Assembly: GCF_019334805.1 (NCBI RefSeq)
Contig: NZ_CP079822.1
Location: 1,984,001-2,048,000 of the forward strand
Direction: 5' to 3'
From: Rothia mucilaginosa
GTDB lineage: Bacteria; Actinomycetota; Actinomycetes; Actinomycetales; Micrococcaceae
Length of the DNA stretch: 64,000 nt
Position numbers and translations under genes: made by a program. Below the pieces are notes generated by a model. That model made no database searches, had not been told where the DNA came from, and was given only the letters and a program-made list of their open reading frames with translations. This document shows positions 14,934 to 23,684 of this stretch, in pieces; the first letter of the stretch is position 1; each line of letters starts with the position of its first letter.

Positions 14934-15902
14934 ATGCTCAACATTATTTACGCAGGCACCCCCGACGTTGCCGTGCCACCGCTCGACTACCTGGCGAACT
15001 CCGAGAAGGTGCGCGTGGTCGGCGTGCTCACCCGTGAAGATGCCCCCGTGGGCCGCAAGCGCGTGCTCACCCCCTCCCCGGTGGCGCAGCGTGCCGAAGA
15101 GCTCGGCCTGCCCATCGTGAAAGCAAACCGCTGGAACGACGAAGCCGCCGCGGCCATTGCCGAGCTGAACGCTGCCGCTGCCGCCGTGGTCGCCTACGGC
15201 GCCCTGCTGCCGCTGTCCGCGCTCGAATCCCTGCGCTACGGCTGGGTGAACCTGCACTTCTCCAAGCTGCCCGCATGGCGCGGCGCCGCCCCCGTGCAGC
15301 GCGCCCTCATCGCCGGTGAGCAGGAAATTTTCTCCACCACCTTCCTGCTCGAAGAAGGCCTGGACACCGGTCCCACCTTCGAGCAGGAATCCACCCCCGT
15401 AGCCGCCGACGACACCGCAGGCACCGTGCTGATGCGCCTCGCCACCAGCGGCGGCGCACTGCTTGAACGCACCTTCGAACGCCTCGAAGCGGGCGAGAAC
15501 GGCACCGTGCAGGTCGAGGACGAGTCGGTCAGCTACGCCTCCAAGATGAGCATTGCCGACGGCCGCCTCACCTGGAGCGAACCCGCCGAGCAGATCCTGG
15601 CACGCTTCCGCGGCGTGACCCCCGAACCCGGCGCATGGTGCGAACTGGGTGAAAACCGCTTCAAGATCGGTGGCCTGGCGGTTGCCGATGAGCGCCTGGT
15701 GCAGTCCCTGACCGAGGCGAACGGTGGCCCCCTCGCACCCGGCGCGGTGCGTCTGCACGCGAAGAAGGTACTGGTCGGCACCGGTACCGAACCCCTGATG
15801 CTGCTGCAGGTTCAGCCTGCCGGTAAGAAAATGATGGATGCGCCCGCGTGGGCTCGCGGCGCTGGCAAGGACATGGCGGAAGGCCTGGTGGTACTCGCAT
15901 GA
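14934..15902 (+). CDS. fmt: Methionyl-tRNA formyltransferase
   Basis: A 322-residue enzyme formylating initiator Met-tRNA with 10-formyltetrahydrofolate. It starts IIYAGTPDVAVPPLDYL and carries the cofactor/active-site segment NLHFSKLPAWRGAAPVQRA, matching the HPSLLPxxRGxxP family signature with Phe-Ser in place of Pro-Ser. The C-terminal OB-fold domain binds tRNA. Its stop overlaps the rsmB start by 4 nt (ATGA), indicating translational coupling. Confidence 0.96.
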   Translation: MLNIIYAGTPDVAVPPLDYLANSEKVRVVGVLTREDAPVGRKRVLTPSPVAQRAEELGLPIVKANRWNDEAAAAIAELNAAAAAVVAYGALLPLSALESLRYGWVNLHFSKLPAWRGAAPVQRALIAGEQEIFSTTFLLEEGLDTGPTFEQESTPVAADDTAGTVLMRLATSGGALLERTFERLEAGENGTVQVEDESVSYASKMSIADGRLTWSEPAEQILARFRGVTPEPGAWCELGENRFKIGGLAVADERLVQSLTEANGGPLAPGAVRLHAKKVLVGTGTEPLMLLQVQPAGKKMMDAPAWARGAGKDMAEGLVVLA

Positions 15903-17884
15903 GCAACGAAAAGCGCCCCTACAAGGGAGGACACGGCAAGCCCGGTCACGCTGGCAATGGCAAGCCCGGTAACGGCAAGTTCAACCAGGGTGGCGGCCAG
16001 GGTGAGGGCGGTGCGAAGCGTAAGCGTCGCCGCCGCTCCGGCGCTGGCAGCGGCTCTGGTGTGAGCGAGCAGAACCGCCAGCAGTCCCAGAATTCCCAGC
16101 GTTCGCAGAATCAGCGCGCTCAGAACCAGCGTTCGCAGAATCAAAGCTCGCAGGGCCGCCCGCAGAAGTGGGACGACAACTCCCGCAGCGAATCGCGCAC
16201 CGGTCGCCGCTTCGATGGCCTGACCAGCGTCGAACGCGCCGCACGCCGCGCCAAGACCGAGCACGATGACACCAAACGCGGTGGCGGCGGCACCTCCCAG
16301 CGCAATAAGAGCGGCCACGAACGCAACCGCCGCTCCATGTCCGCCCGCGAATTCTCCGCGGCGGCACCCTCCGCACGCTCGCGTACCGCAGACACCGCAC
16401 GCGCAACCGTCTTCGACGTACTGCGCTCCGTTGCCGAATCTGACGCCTACGCAAACCTCGTGTTGCCCAAGGCGATTCGTAGCCACCGCCTCGACCACCG
16501 CGACGCAGGCTTTGCAACCGAGCTGACCTACGGCACGCTGCGCCACCAGGGCACCTACGACGCAATCCTCAGCCGCTGCGTAGACCGCCCCATCGAGAAG
16601 GTCGGCACCACCACCCTGATCGTGCTGCGCATGGGCGTGCACCAGCTGCTGAACATGCGCGTTCCCGCCCACGCGGCACTGAACCAGAGCGTGTCCCTGG
16701 CACGTGAAAAGATCGGTGCGGGCCCGGCAAGCTTCATCAACGCGGTGCTGCGCCGCGTCTCCGAGCGCACCCCCGAAGAGTGGTACGAACTCATCATCGA
16801 GGACGCGAAGGACGACACCGAGCGAATGGCTCTGCTCGCCTCGCACCCCGGCTGGATTGTGCGTTCCATGCGCCAGGCACTCGTCGCGCACGGTCGCCCC
16901 GCCTCCGAAATTGAGCAGCTGCTCGAAGCGGACAACCTCGCCCCCGTGGTGAACCTGGTTGCGCTGCCCGGTCTGGGTAGCCTCGACGAGGCACGCGAAC
17001 AGGGCGCCGTCGACGGTGAGCTGGTGGAAGGTTCGGCACTGTATGCTTCCGGCGATTTGGCGCGCCTGGAATCCGTACGTGAAGGCACCGTCCGTGCCCA
17101 GGATGCCGGTTCCCAGCTGGTAGCTCGCGCGCTCGCCGCAGCCCCCCTGGACGGCCCCGACACCGCCTGGCTCGACCTGTGCGCGGGCCCCGGCGGTAAG
17201 GCGGCGTTGCTCGGCGCTATCGGTGTTCAGCGCGGCGCATCCCTGGTCGCTAACGAGGCGGCACCGCACCGCGCCCAGCTCGTGGAATCTTCCATGCGCC
17301 CCCTGCCCGAGGACAGCTACACGGTACTTACCGGCGACGGCCGCCAGATCCGCGAGACCCTGCGCAAGAACGCCTCCAGCCTGCCCGGATCCATTGAACC
17401 CGGTCAGCTTTTCGACCGCGTGATGGTCGATGTGCCCTGCTCCGGTCTGGGTGCTCTGCGCCGCCGCCCCGAGGCGCGTTGGCGCAAGTCCCCGCGCGAT
17501 ATTGCCGAGCTGCTGCCCCTGCAGCGTCAGCTCCTGGACGCAGCCATTGAGGCGACCCGCCCCGGCGGCGTCATCGCCTACGTGACATGCTCCCCGCACG
17601 CGGCAGAAACCCAGAACATTGTTGCCGAGGTGCTCGAAAGCGGCGCGGTCAGCCTGCTCGACTCCGCCGCCGCACTGCGCGAAGTCGCCCTGCACACCGA
17701 AGGCGCAAACGGCGAACCCGTGAGCGTGCTGGCGGGGGAGAAGGACCCCGGCCACACCCCCGAGATCAAGGTCAAGAAGGGCGCGCCGGTCGTGAAGGCT
17801 TCGGAGAACCCGACCACCGCGCAGCTGTGGCCGCACGTGCACGGAACCGACGCAATGTTCCTCGCCCTGCTACGTAAGAACTAG
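15899..17884 (+). CDS. rsmB: 16S rRNA m5C967 methyltransferase with disordered N-terminus
   Basis: A 661-residue protein. Residues 1 to about 150 are low complexity: a Gly/Lys-rich start, an Arg patch (KRKRRRRSG), then Gln/Asn/Ser repeats of the type SQNSQRSQNQR. A NusB-like domain (about 165-300) and a RsmB/NOL1-type methyltransferase domain follow, with the SAM motif LDLCAGPGGKA, the helper cysteine in DVPCSGLGALRRRPE and the catalytic cysteine in VTCSPHAAET. Ordinary RsmB proteins have about 430-500 residues, so the extension is notable; it could be a nonspecific RNA-binding arm. The ATG overlaps the fmt stop. Confidence 0.92.
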   Translation: MSNEKRPYKGGHGKPGHAGNGKPGNGKFNQGGGQGEGGAKRKRRRRSGAGSGSGVSEQNRQQSQNSQRSQNQRAQNQRSQNQSSQGRPQKWDDNSRSESRTGRRFDGLTSVERAARRAKTEHDDTKRGGGGTSQRNKSGHERNRRSMSAREFSAAAPSARSRTADTARATVFDVLRSVAESDAYANLVLPKAIRSHRLDHRDAGFATELTYGTLRHQGTYDAILSRCVDRPIEKVGTTTLIVLRMGVHQLLNMRVPAHAALNQSVSLAREKIGAGPASFINAVLRRVSERTPEEWYELIIEDAKDDTERMALLASHPGWIVRSMRQALVAHGRPASEIEQLLEADNLAPVVNLVALPGLGSLDEAREQGAVDGELVEGSALYASGDLARLESVREGTVRAQDAGSQLVARALAAAPLDGPDTAWLDLCAGPGGKAALLGAIGVQRGASLVANEAAPHRAQLVESSMRPLPEDSYTVLTGDGRQIRETLRKNASSLPGSIEPGQLFDRVMVDVPCSGLGALRRRPEARWRKSPRDIAELLPLQRQLLDAAIEATRPGGVIAYVTCSPHAAETQNIVAEVLESGAVSLLDSAAALREVALHTEGANGEPVSVLAGEKDPGHTPEIKVKKGAPVVKASENPTTAQLWPHVHGTDAMFLALLRKN

Positions 17885-17938
17885 CCGCTTCACCGCCTAG
17901 CATCATCCGCCATACGGCACGGATTTGAAAGGAACCCC

Positions 17939-18640
17939 ATGGGTATTGCCATTAACCCGTCGATTCTCTCGGCGGATTTCGCGAACCTGCAGCGCGAGCT
18001 GGAGCGCATTTCCACCGCAGACGCCGCGCATATTGACGTGATGGACAACCACTTCGTCCCCAACCTCACCTGGGGCCCGCCCGTGGTCAAGCGTCTGCGC
18101 GAAATCTCCCCGGTGCCGTTCGACGTGCACCTGATGATTGAGGACGCCGACCGCTGGGCACCCGAATACGCCAGCATGGGCTGCGAATCGGTGACCTTCC
18201 ACGCGGAGGCGGCTATCGCCCCCATCAAACTGGCGCGCACCCTGCGTGCTGAGGGCGCGAAGGCGGGTATGGCGCTGCGCCCGGCAACCGCCGTGGAACC
18301 CTACCTGGACATGCTCAGCGAACTGGATATGCTGCTAATTATGACCGTGGAACCGGGCTTCGGCGGCCAGGCGTTCCTGGATGTGACCCTGCCGAAGATT
18401 GCCCGCGCCGCCAAGGCGATTGAGGGCGCGAACCTGCCGGTGACCGTGCAGGTGGACGGCGGCATCACCGAAGAGACCATCCTGCGTGCGGCGGAGGCGG
18501 GCGCAACCTGCTTCGTTGCCGGCAGCTCGGTCTACGGCGTGGACGAGGCACTCGGCGGCCCGGAGGCGGCGATCGCCTCCCTGCGTGCGGCGGCTGCATC
18601 GGTCAAGCGTTACGGCACCGGTTGTGGTTGTCGCCACTAG
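17939..18640 (+). CDS. rpe: Ribulose-phosphate 3-epimerase
   Basis: A 233-residue TIM-barrel enzyme interconverting ribulose 5-phosphate and xylulose 5-phosphate. Signatures are [29 protein letters not shown] (metal-binding His and Asp), [21 protein letters not shown] and QVDGGI. AAAGGA lies 6 nt before the ATG. It closes the def-fmt-rsmB-rpe run, an order common in actinobacteria. Confidence 0.96.
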   Translation: MGIAINPSILSADFANLQRELERISTADAAHIDVMDNHFVPNLTWGPPVVKRLREISPVPFDVHLMIEDADRWAPEYASMGCESVTFHAEAAIAPIKLARTLRAEGAKAGMALRPATAVEPYLDMLSELDMLLIMTVEPGFGGQAFLDVTLPKIARAAKAIEGANLPVTVQVDGGITEETILRAAEAGATCFVAGSSVYGVDEALGGPEAAIASLRAAAASVKRYGTGCGCRH

Positions 18641-18748
18641 CGGTGCACGCCGGTAACTGTGTCCGCTAATAATGGTGCTGGGCAGTAACGATGCACACCA
18701 GTAATGGTGCCCGGCATCTATAAAGCCTCAACGACCCGTTGTGAAGAG

Positions 18749-18778
18749 CGCCCCGTCGCGGTTTTTCGCGGCGGGGCG
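18749..18778 (+). terminator. Terminator-like hairpin
   Basis: CGCCCCGTCGCG pairs with CGCGGCGGGGCG (one wobble) around GTTTTT. Confidence 0.82.
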
Positions 18779-18990
18779 TTGTGCGTGTTCTGCTTTCTCA
18801 ACGCTTCTCAACTGCCGCAGATTCATAGCGAAAACTGGTGGGGAGAGCCACCCATTTAAGCGACATAGTGTCAGCAAGACTGTGACAAAGAGTGAAATAT
18901 GTTACCCGCGGAATTCCGCGGCAAAACCGGGCATCCTGACGGTCTGAGAAAACAAACAGAACGCGTCTTGATGTAACACTCAGATATCTG

Positions 18991-19009
18991 TAAGGTTAGG
19001 TATAGTTTA
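18991..19009 (+). promoter_or_regulatory. DtxR/IdeR-like iron box over the -10 region
   Basis: The 19-mer starting TAAGGTTAGG matches 12 positions of the DtxR/IdeR consensus (TTAGGTTAGGCTAACCTAA), including an intact AGGTTAGG half. It overlaps the -10 box TATAGT (19001-19006), so an iron-loaded repressor would block transcription of the uptake lipoprotein. A biased reading is possible since only one half-site is strong. Confidence 0.65.
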
Positions 19010-19028
19010 GTCACATCTAGGGGGAACT

Positions 19029-20087
19029 ATGTCTTTCAACCGAACCGAGCTGACCGACACCGAAAACCAGGGCGCACCGGGCGTTAACCGCCGCGCCTTC
19101 TTCGGCCTGGCGCTCGCCTCATCGGCTGCTCTCGCCCTCGCGGCATGCAGCAGCGAGACCACCACGACCACCACTTCCGGCGGTAACAGCGGCACCCGCA
19201 CCATCAAGGATATCGATGACGAGAATGTAGAAGTTCCTGCCAACCCGCAGAAGGTTATCGTCCTCTCCGAACCCACCCTTGACGGCCTGCTCGCCCTCGG
19301 CGTGACCCCCGTCGGTTCCGTCTCCGGCCGCGGCCAGTCCGGCGTACCCAACTACCTCGCCGACCGCGCCAAGGACGTAAAGATCATCGGCACCGTCGCC
19401 CAGGTCAACTACGAGCAGATCGGCAACCTTGACCCCGACCTGATCCTCGTCGACTCCACCGGCGTGGACAAGCGCTCCGACGCCTTCGAAACCCTCAAGA
19501 AGATCGCCCCCGTGGTCTACTGCGGCTACGCGGGCGGCGACTGGCGCATCAACTTCCGCAACGTCGCCAACGCCATGAACATGGTTGACAAGGGCGAAGA
19601 GGTCATCAAGGCATACGAGGCAAGCGCCGCAGCGCTGAAGGACCAGCTCGCCCCCAAGTACGGCGACAAGACCTTCTCCATCGTCCGCTGGGCAGGCAAC
19701 GGCCCCGCCCTGATTCTCAAGGAACTGCCCGCCGGCCAGGTACTCAACGACCTGGGCCTCAAGCGCCCCGAGGCACAGGACCGCAACGGTCAGGGCCACT
19801 CCGAGCCCGTCTCCCTGGAGAACCTGGCAACCATCGACGCGGACTACATGTTCCTGGGCACCCTCGGCGGCGCAAGCCAGCAGAACCCGAACGCGCAGGG
19901 CTCCGCAGGCCTGCAGGGCGCCGAAGAAGCACTGAATAAGGCGAAGGAAACCTCCGGCTTCACCAACCTGAAGGCAGTCAAGGAGGACCACGTGATTCTC
20001 GTGGACGGCTCCAAGTGGACCTCCACCGGCGGCCCGCTGCTGCTCAACGGCATTGTTGAAGACGTCAAGAAGGCGCTTCCGCTCTAA
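19029..20087 (+). CDS. Iron-siderophore ABC transporter, substrate-binding lipoprotein
   Basis: A 352-residue FepB/FecB-type receptor. The N-terminus has a twin-arginine-like NRRAFFGLALASSAALALAAC signal and a lipobox with Cys40, so it is anchored in the membrane's outer face. The periplasmic-binding-protein class III fold is shown by KVIVLSEPTLDGLLALGV, the ADYMFLGTLGG segment and the C-terminal LVDGSKW. With the permeases and ATPase at 23.7-26.7 kb it should import ferric enterobactin or a related catecholate. GGGGGA lies before the ATG. An iron box overlaps the promoter. Confidence 0.92.
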   Translation: MSFNRTELTDTENQGAPGVNRRAFFGLALASSAALALAACSSETTTTTTSGGNSGTRTIKDIDDENVEVPANPQKVIVLSEPTLDGLLALGVTPVGSVSGRGQSGVPNYLADRAKDVKIIGTVAQVNYEQIGNLDPDLILVDSTGVDKRSDAFETLKKIAPVVYCGYAGGDWRINFRNVANAMNMVDKGEEVIKAYEASAAALKDQLAPKYGDKTFSIVRWAGNGPALILKELPAGQVLNDLGLKRPEAQDRNGQGHSEPVSLENLATIDADYMFLGTLGGASQQNPNAQGSAGLQGAEEALNKAKETSGFTNLKAVKEDHVILVDGSKWTSTGGPLLLNGIVEDVKKALPL

Positions 20088-20140
20088 ACGTCCCGTTCTA
20101 AACACCCCGTGAAGCAATCACCCGCTGAAGCTTCCTGAAC

Positions 20141-20179
20141 CCCCTTCCCGCCGCAACCTAGATTTGCGGCGGGAAGGGG
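20141..20179 (+). terminator. 16-bp perfect hairpin between receptor and surface-protein genes
   Basis: CCCCTTCCCGCCGCAA pairs perfectly with TTGCGGCGGGAAGGGG around a 7-nt loop. No T run follows, so it may act as a partial terminator or as a 3' stabiliser allowing more receptor than downstream protein. Confidence 0.8.
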
Positions 20180-20214
20180 ATGCACGACCCACCACACCAT
20201 CCTCAAGGACCACA

Positions 20215-22296
20215 ATGACCGAAACTCGACCCGCACGCACCGCAGCCCGCTATGGTGCCGTCGTGGCTCTCGCTGGCGCGCTCATCACCCCCGGAGCCGC
20301 TCTGACCGGCACCACCATCGCTTACGCGGACACCCCCGCAGCCACCCAGCAGGCGGATAAGGCTACCGTGACCATCTCCACCGAGAAGTGGCGCGAAGGT
20401 AAGCTCATGCTACGCGGAACCGGCTTCACTAGCACCGCTCCCGGCCGCGGCGCAGTGTTTGCTGTGAAGTTCCTCGACGCCCTGCCGGATGAGGCTCACC
20501 AGGCGATTAACCCGCTCACCAAGGAGGGCGGCAACTCGCCCGCAAACTTCATGGGAACCGCTAAAGAGGACGGCACTTTCGAGGTTGAGGTATCCCTGCC
20601 GACCCCCGAAAATACCGGTCTGACCGCTGAGCAGCTGAAGAACAAGGGCTGGACCGTGGAGGGTACCAGCCACCGTATTCAGGTGCTTTCTGGCTCCCTG
20701 GGCGGTGTGGATGCGGACGGCAACACCTACGACCGTCGTGTATCTGTGTCGCAGAATATTACGCTGAGTGCCCAGGCTCCGAGCCCGGCACCCACCGCAG
20801 AACCCAGCGCAACCGCAGAGCCCAGCGCAACCGCAGAGCCCAGCGCAACCGCTGAGCCTTCTGCGACTGCAGAGCCTTCTGCGGAGCCGAGCGCCACCGC
20901 TGAGCCTTCTGCAACCGCCGAGCCCAGTGCGACTGCTGCGCCCACCGCTGAGCCCACCGCGGAACCGAGCGTTACTGCTGAGCCCACCCCCGATCCGAGC
21001 GCAACCGCAGACCCTACCCCCGCACCCAGCGAAGACTCGAAAACCTGCGCCCCCGCTGGCGACTCCTTCACCCCGCGCCTGACCATCGAGAACCCCAAGG
21101 CGGTTCAGGGCGGCAAGCTGCACCTGACCGGTGACGGCTGGTGCAACCCTGAGGATAAGAAAGCATCCGTTATTGGCTTGAAGATTGACGACGGCAAGGT
21201 ATCCCGTAACGACGCCACCGCGGTCAACGATAACCGCACCATCTGGGCTGTCATCACCCCCGATGAAAACGGCCATATCGACACCTGGATTGACCTGCCC
21301 ACCCGCGACAATGCAGCCTTCAAGAATGATGAAGACGCCGCCAAGTACGCCTCCGGTGAGCACACTCTGCGACTGCTGACCGGTAGCCTGCGTGAGGGTG
21401 ACCGATCCGGAACCTACGGCGGCGCCAACAGCCAGGGCGGCATCAACACGACCTTCACCATTGGCGAGTACGCCCCCGGTGACGCGCCCGAGCCGGTCAA
21501 CGCCTCCGAACTGACTAACGGTAATGGCGTGCAGGTGAGCCGTGACGGCTCCACCGTGACCGTGACCGTGCCGAACGCTGAACCGGGCACCTGGGTGTAC
21601 GCCGCGACCTACCTCGGCAACTCCCCGCAGACCCTCTACGGCTCCGGCTGGAAGCGTCTGGATGGCAACCGCAGCTTCAGCTACGAAACCAGCGTGAGCA
21701 TGCCCGCCGCAACCTACCGCGTGGTTGTGCACAACGGCAACCAGGGCGCTGAAAATGCGGTGCTCGGTTTTGCTGACATGACCGTGGAACGTGCTGTTAC
21801 CCCTCGTCAGGACGTTTCCCGCGATGAGCAGGACGCCACCGACCAGTTGGTCGAAGAGCTGAACGAGAACCCGGCAACCGCAACCTCCACGGCACCTGTG
21901 CCCATGCGTAACGCGGGCGGCCGCATCAGCACCCGCGCCACCGACGTGGACGCATCCCTCGCCGCGCTCTCGCAGAGCACCGCTCCGGTCGTGAACCGTG
22001 TGCAGGCTAAGGCGAAGGTTCAGGGCGCGCAGAAGAACCTGGCAACCAACCTGCAGAAGGTCGACACTTCGGCGAAGAAGGCTGTGAAGGCCGCAGCCGG
22101 TTCGAAGAACTCGCAGAACACGCAGGGCTCCCAGAACTCCGCCGCTGGCACCAAGGCACAGGGCCCGACCATTGAGGGTACTGAGCTGACCGGTCTGACC
22201 AAGTGGCTGGTCAACAACGCCAATAACCTGCTGCTCTCGGCGGCTGGTCTGGTGGTTTTGGCTGCGGCTCTGCTACTGCGCACCTCCAAGAAGTAA
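20215..22296 (+). CDS. Secreted, membrane-anchored surface protein with two Ig-like domains
   Basis: A 693-residue protein starting at ATG 20215 (AAGGAC upstream). Order: Sec-type signal peptide ending near AYADT; a beta domain (about 45-185) ending HRIQVLSGSLGGVDADGNTY; a Pro/Ala/Thr/Glu repeat linker (ATAEPS units, about 190-275); a second domain (about 280-420) ending HTLRLLTGSLREGDRSGTYGG; a third beta region; a charged Ala/Lys-rich spacer; and a C-terminal transmembrane helix with an RTSKK tail. No LPxTG. The two domains resemble each other and that of the next protein. The place between receptor and permeases suggests a role in siderophore or iron capture at the surface; this is inference. 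Confidence 0.75.
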   Translation: MTETRPARTAARYGAVVALAGALITPGAALTGTTIAYADTPAATQQADKATVTISTEKWREGKLMLRGTGFTSTAPGRGAVFAVKFLDALPDEAHQAINPLTKEGGNSPANFMGTAKEDGTFEVEVSLPTPENTGLTAEQLKNKGWTVEGTSHRIQVLSGSLGGVDADGNTYDRRVSVSQNITLSAQAPSPAPTAEPSATAEPSATAEPSATAEPSATAEPSAEPSATAEPSATAEPSATAAPTAEPTAEPSVTAEPTPDPSATADPTPAPSEDSKTCAPAGDSFTPRLTIENPKAVQGGKLHLTGDGWCNPEDKKASVIGLKIDDGKVSRNDATAVNDNRTIWAVITPDENGHIDTWIDLPTRDNAAFKNDEDAAKYASGEHTLRLLTGSLREGDRSGTYGGANSQGGINTTFTIGEYAPGDAPEPVNASELTNGNGVQVSRDGSTVTVTVPNAEPGTWVYAATYLGNSPQTLYGSGWKRLDGNRSFSYETSVSMPAATYRVVVHNGNQGAENAVLGFADMTVERAVTPRQDVSRDEQDATDQLVEELNENPATATSTAPVPMRNAGGRISTRATDVDASLAALSQSTAPVVNRVQAKAKVQGAQKNLATNLQKVDTSAKKAVKAAAGSKNSQNTQGSQNSAAGTKAQGPTIEGTELTGLTKWLVNNANNLLLSAAGLVVLAAALLLRTSKK
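20785..21033 (+). repeat. Coding tandem repeat (AEPSAT units)
   Basis: About a dozen imperfect 18-bp units encode ATAEPS or PTAEPS in the linker of the surface protein. The unit number is a likely site of strain variation. It forms a rigid, extended, wall-spanning stalk. Confidence 0.85.
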
Positions 22297-22320
22297 GCTT
22301 TCTGACCACACATTCACATC

Positions 22321-22384
22321 GGCACCGGTCCACGCTCCACAGTTTTGACCCTGCACCCTTGAACAGGGGCGTGGACCGGGTGCC
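22321..22384 (+). terminator. Hairpin between the two surface-protein genes
   Basis: GGCACCGGTCCACGC (22321-22335) pairs with GCGTGGACCGGGTGCC (22369-22384) with one bulged base, and an inner CCTG/CAGG. No T run. It is the second such hairpin in the cluster. Confidence 0.72.
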
Positions 22385-22494
22385 CCACGAACCACTCGGG
22401 TCACGACCCGCTGAACTGCACCGACCTACTGAACTTCACCTACACGAACCCGGTAGCGTTCAGCTTCGACCCCGGTAATTTTGAAAGGACCACC

Positions 22495-23541
22495 ATGCGT
22501 GCACCTTTTTCGGGAGCCCCGAAGGCATCCCTGACCTCTAAGGCGCTGACCGCCTGCGCTGCCGCAACCCTGGCGCTGGGCTTGGGCGTTGGCACCGCTT
22601 CCGCTCTGCCTCCGGGCGGTGCGAAGGCATCTACCCCCGGCACCTCCTCGACTGTCTCTTCTTCGGTGAATGAGCACGGCGTGATTTCCTTTAGCGTGAG
22701 CGGCTTCCCCGCGAACACTGTGGTGTCCGTGAAGGTTGACGACGGCGATCTGTGCCCCTCCGATGCGGCTCAGGGCGCTTGCGTGGTGCACCAGCAGAAG
22801 AGCGATGGGAACGGTAACGTCTCCGGTTCCTTCGTTCTGCCGGATGTAGGCCCTGGCACCCACACTCTGCGTTTCCTCGCGACCGGCGAGAAGCGCGATA
22901 AGGACGGCAAGTACCTGGGTACCGAGGCGTACACCAACCGTAGCCCCGAGTTCACCGTGGTGGGTGAGGGCGGTTCGGATAATTCCTCCTCGAACTCTTC
23001 GGGGTCTTCTTCGAACCGCGGCTCTTCCAGCTCGAAGAGCAACGGCGGTTCCTCGAATGGCGGCTCGAACTCTAACAACTCCGACTCTGCAGACGACGCT
23101 CAGGGCTCTAACGACTCCAACGAGTCCTCGTCCAATGGCGGCTCGAACGGCTCTTCCAACGGTTCTGCAAACGGTGCGGCTGACGCTGAGACCGTCTACA
23201 CCGATGCTGATGGCAACACCATCACCAAGGAAGAGTACGATCGCCTGAACTCGGAGGCTGATTCTTCCGGTACTACCTCTGGTTCTTCTAATGCTTCCTC
23301 TGCGCCTTCTGCTTCGGCAGATGCTCAGAAGAAGAAGGCGACCGCTTCGGCGAGCGCGTCCTCTTCGGCTGTTGCGCGCGGTACTGCGTCGAGCCCGAGC
23401 GCTTCGGCTTCGGGCGCGGCTAACACCGCATCCACCGTTCAGACCGTGACTTACGGTGCTGCGTTCCCGTGGATTGGCGTGGTGGTTCTGGGCGTAAGCA
23501 TTGTGGGTGCCGCTGCGCTGCTGCTGACCCGTAAGCGCTAA
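22495..23541 (+). CDS. Secreted, membrane-anchored surface protein with one Ig-like domain
   Basis: A 348-residue protein. Signal peptide to about residue 35 (ALGLGVGTASALP); one beta domain (about 55-155) with VSVKVDDGDLCPS and GTHTLRFLATGEKRDKDGKYLG, alike in plan to the domains of the upstream protein; a Ser/Asn/Gly-rich linker (about 160-300); and a C-terminal membrane helix (FPWIGVVVLGVSIVGAAALLL) with an RKR tail. A DGNTITKEEYDRL helix interrupts the linker. No sortase signal. GAAAGGA lies upstream of the ATG. It probably works with its neighbour; function not established. Confidence 0.75.
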   Translation: MRAPFSGAPKASLTSKALTACAAATLALGLGVGTASALPPGGAKASTPGTSSTVSSSVNEHGVISFSVSGFPANTVVSVKVDDGDLCPSDAAQGACVVHQQKSDGNGNVSGSFVLPDVGPGTHTLRFLATGEKRDKDGKYLGTEAYTNRSPEFTVVGEGGSDNSSSNSSGSSSNRGSSSSKSNGGSSNGGSNSNNSDSADDAQGSNDSNESSSNGGSNGSSNGSANGAADAETVYTDADGNTITKEEYDRLNSEADSSGTTSGSSNASSAPSASADAQKKKATASASASSSAVARGTASSPSASASGAANTASTVQTVTYGAAFPWIGVVVLGVSIVGAAALLLTRKR

Positions 23542-23684
23542 GACTTAACGTCGGATGCGGGTGGGGGAGTGACCCGCCCGCTCCGGCGTTTCTCTCATTA
23601 TCTACCGGTGTGCCGGGTGCCCCCTCTTGCGGCGGGGTGCCGGGTGCGCCTCCCCGTTTTCTTGTATCGAGCATAAGGAGCATA

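Larger units (their letters stand above)
18641..19028. other. Intergenic region before the siderophore island
   Basis: It begins with three imperfect GTAATGGTGCC-type repeats (around 18667-18713), then the rpe terminator (18749-18778), a 200-nt stretch in which I see no gene, and the iron-box promoter of the siderophore-binding lipoprotein. Confidence 0.5.

Noticed and set aside
20785..21033. Regularly spaced repeats resembling a CRISPR-like array
   Set aside because: Units are 18 bp, contiguous, in frame, and encode AEPSAT; there are no spacers and no cas genes.
22200..23541. Sortase (LPxTG) anchoring of the two surface proteins
   Set aside because: Both end in a membrane helix and basic tail but no LPxTG or close variant precedes it; a plain transmembrane anchor is more consistent.
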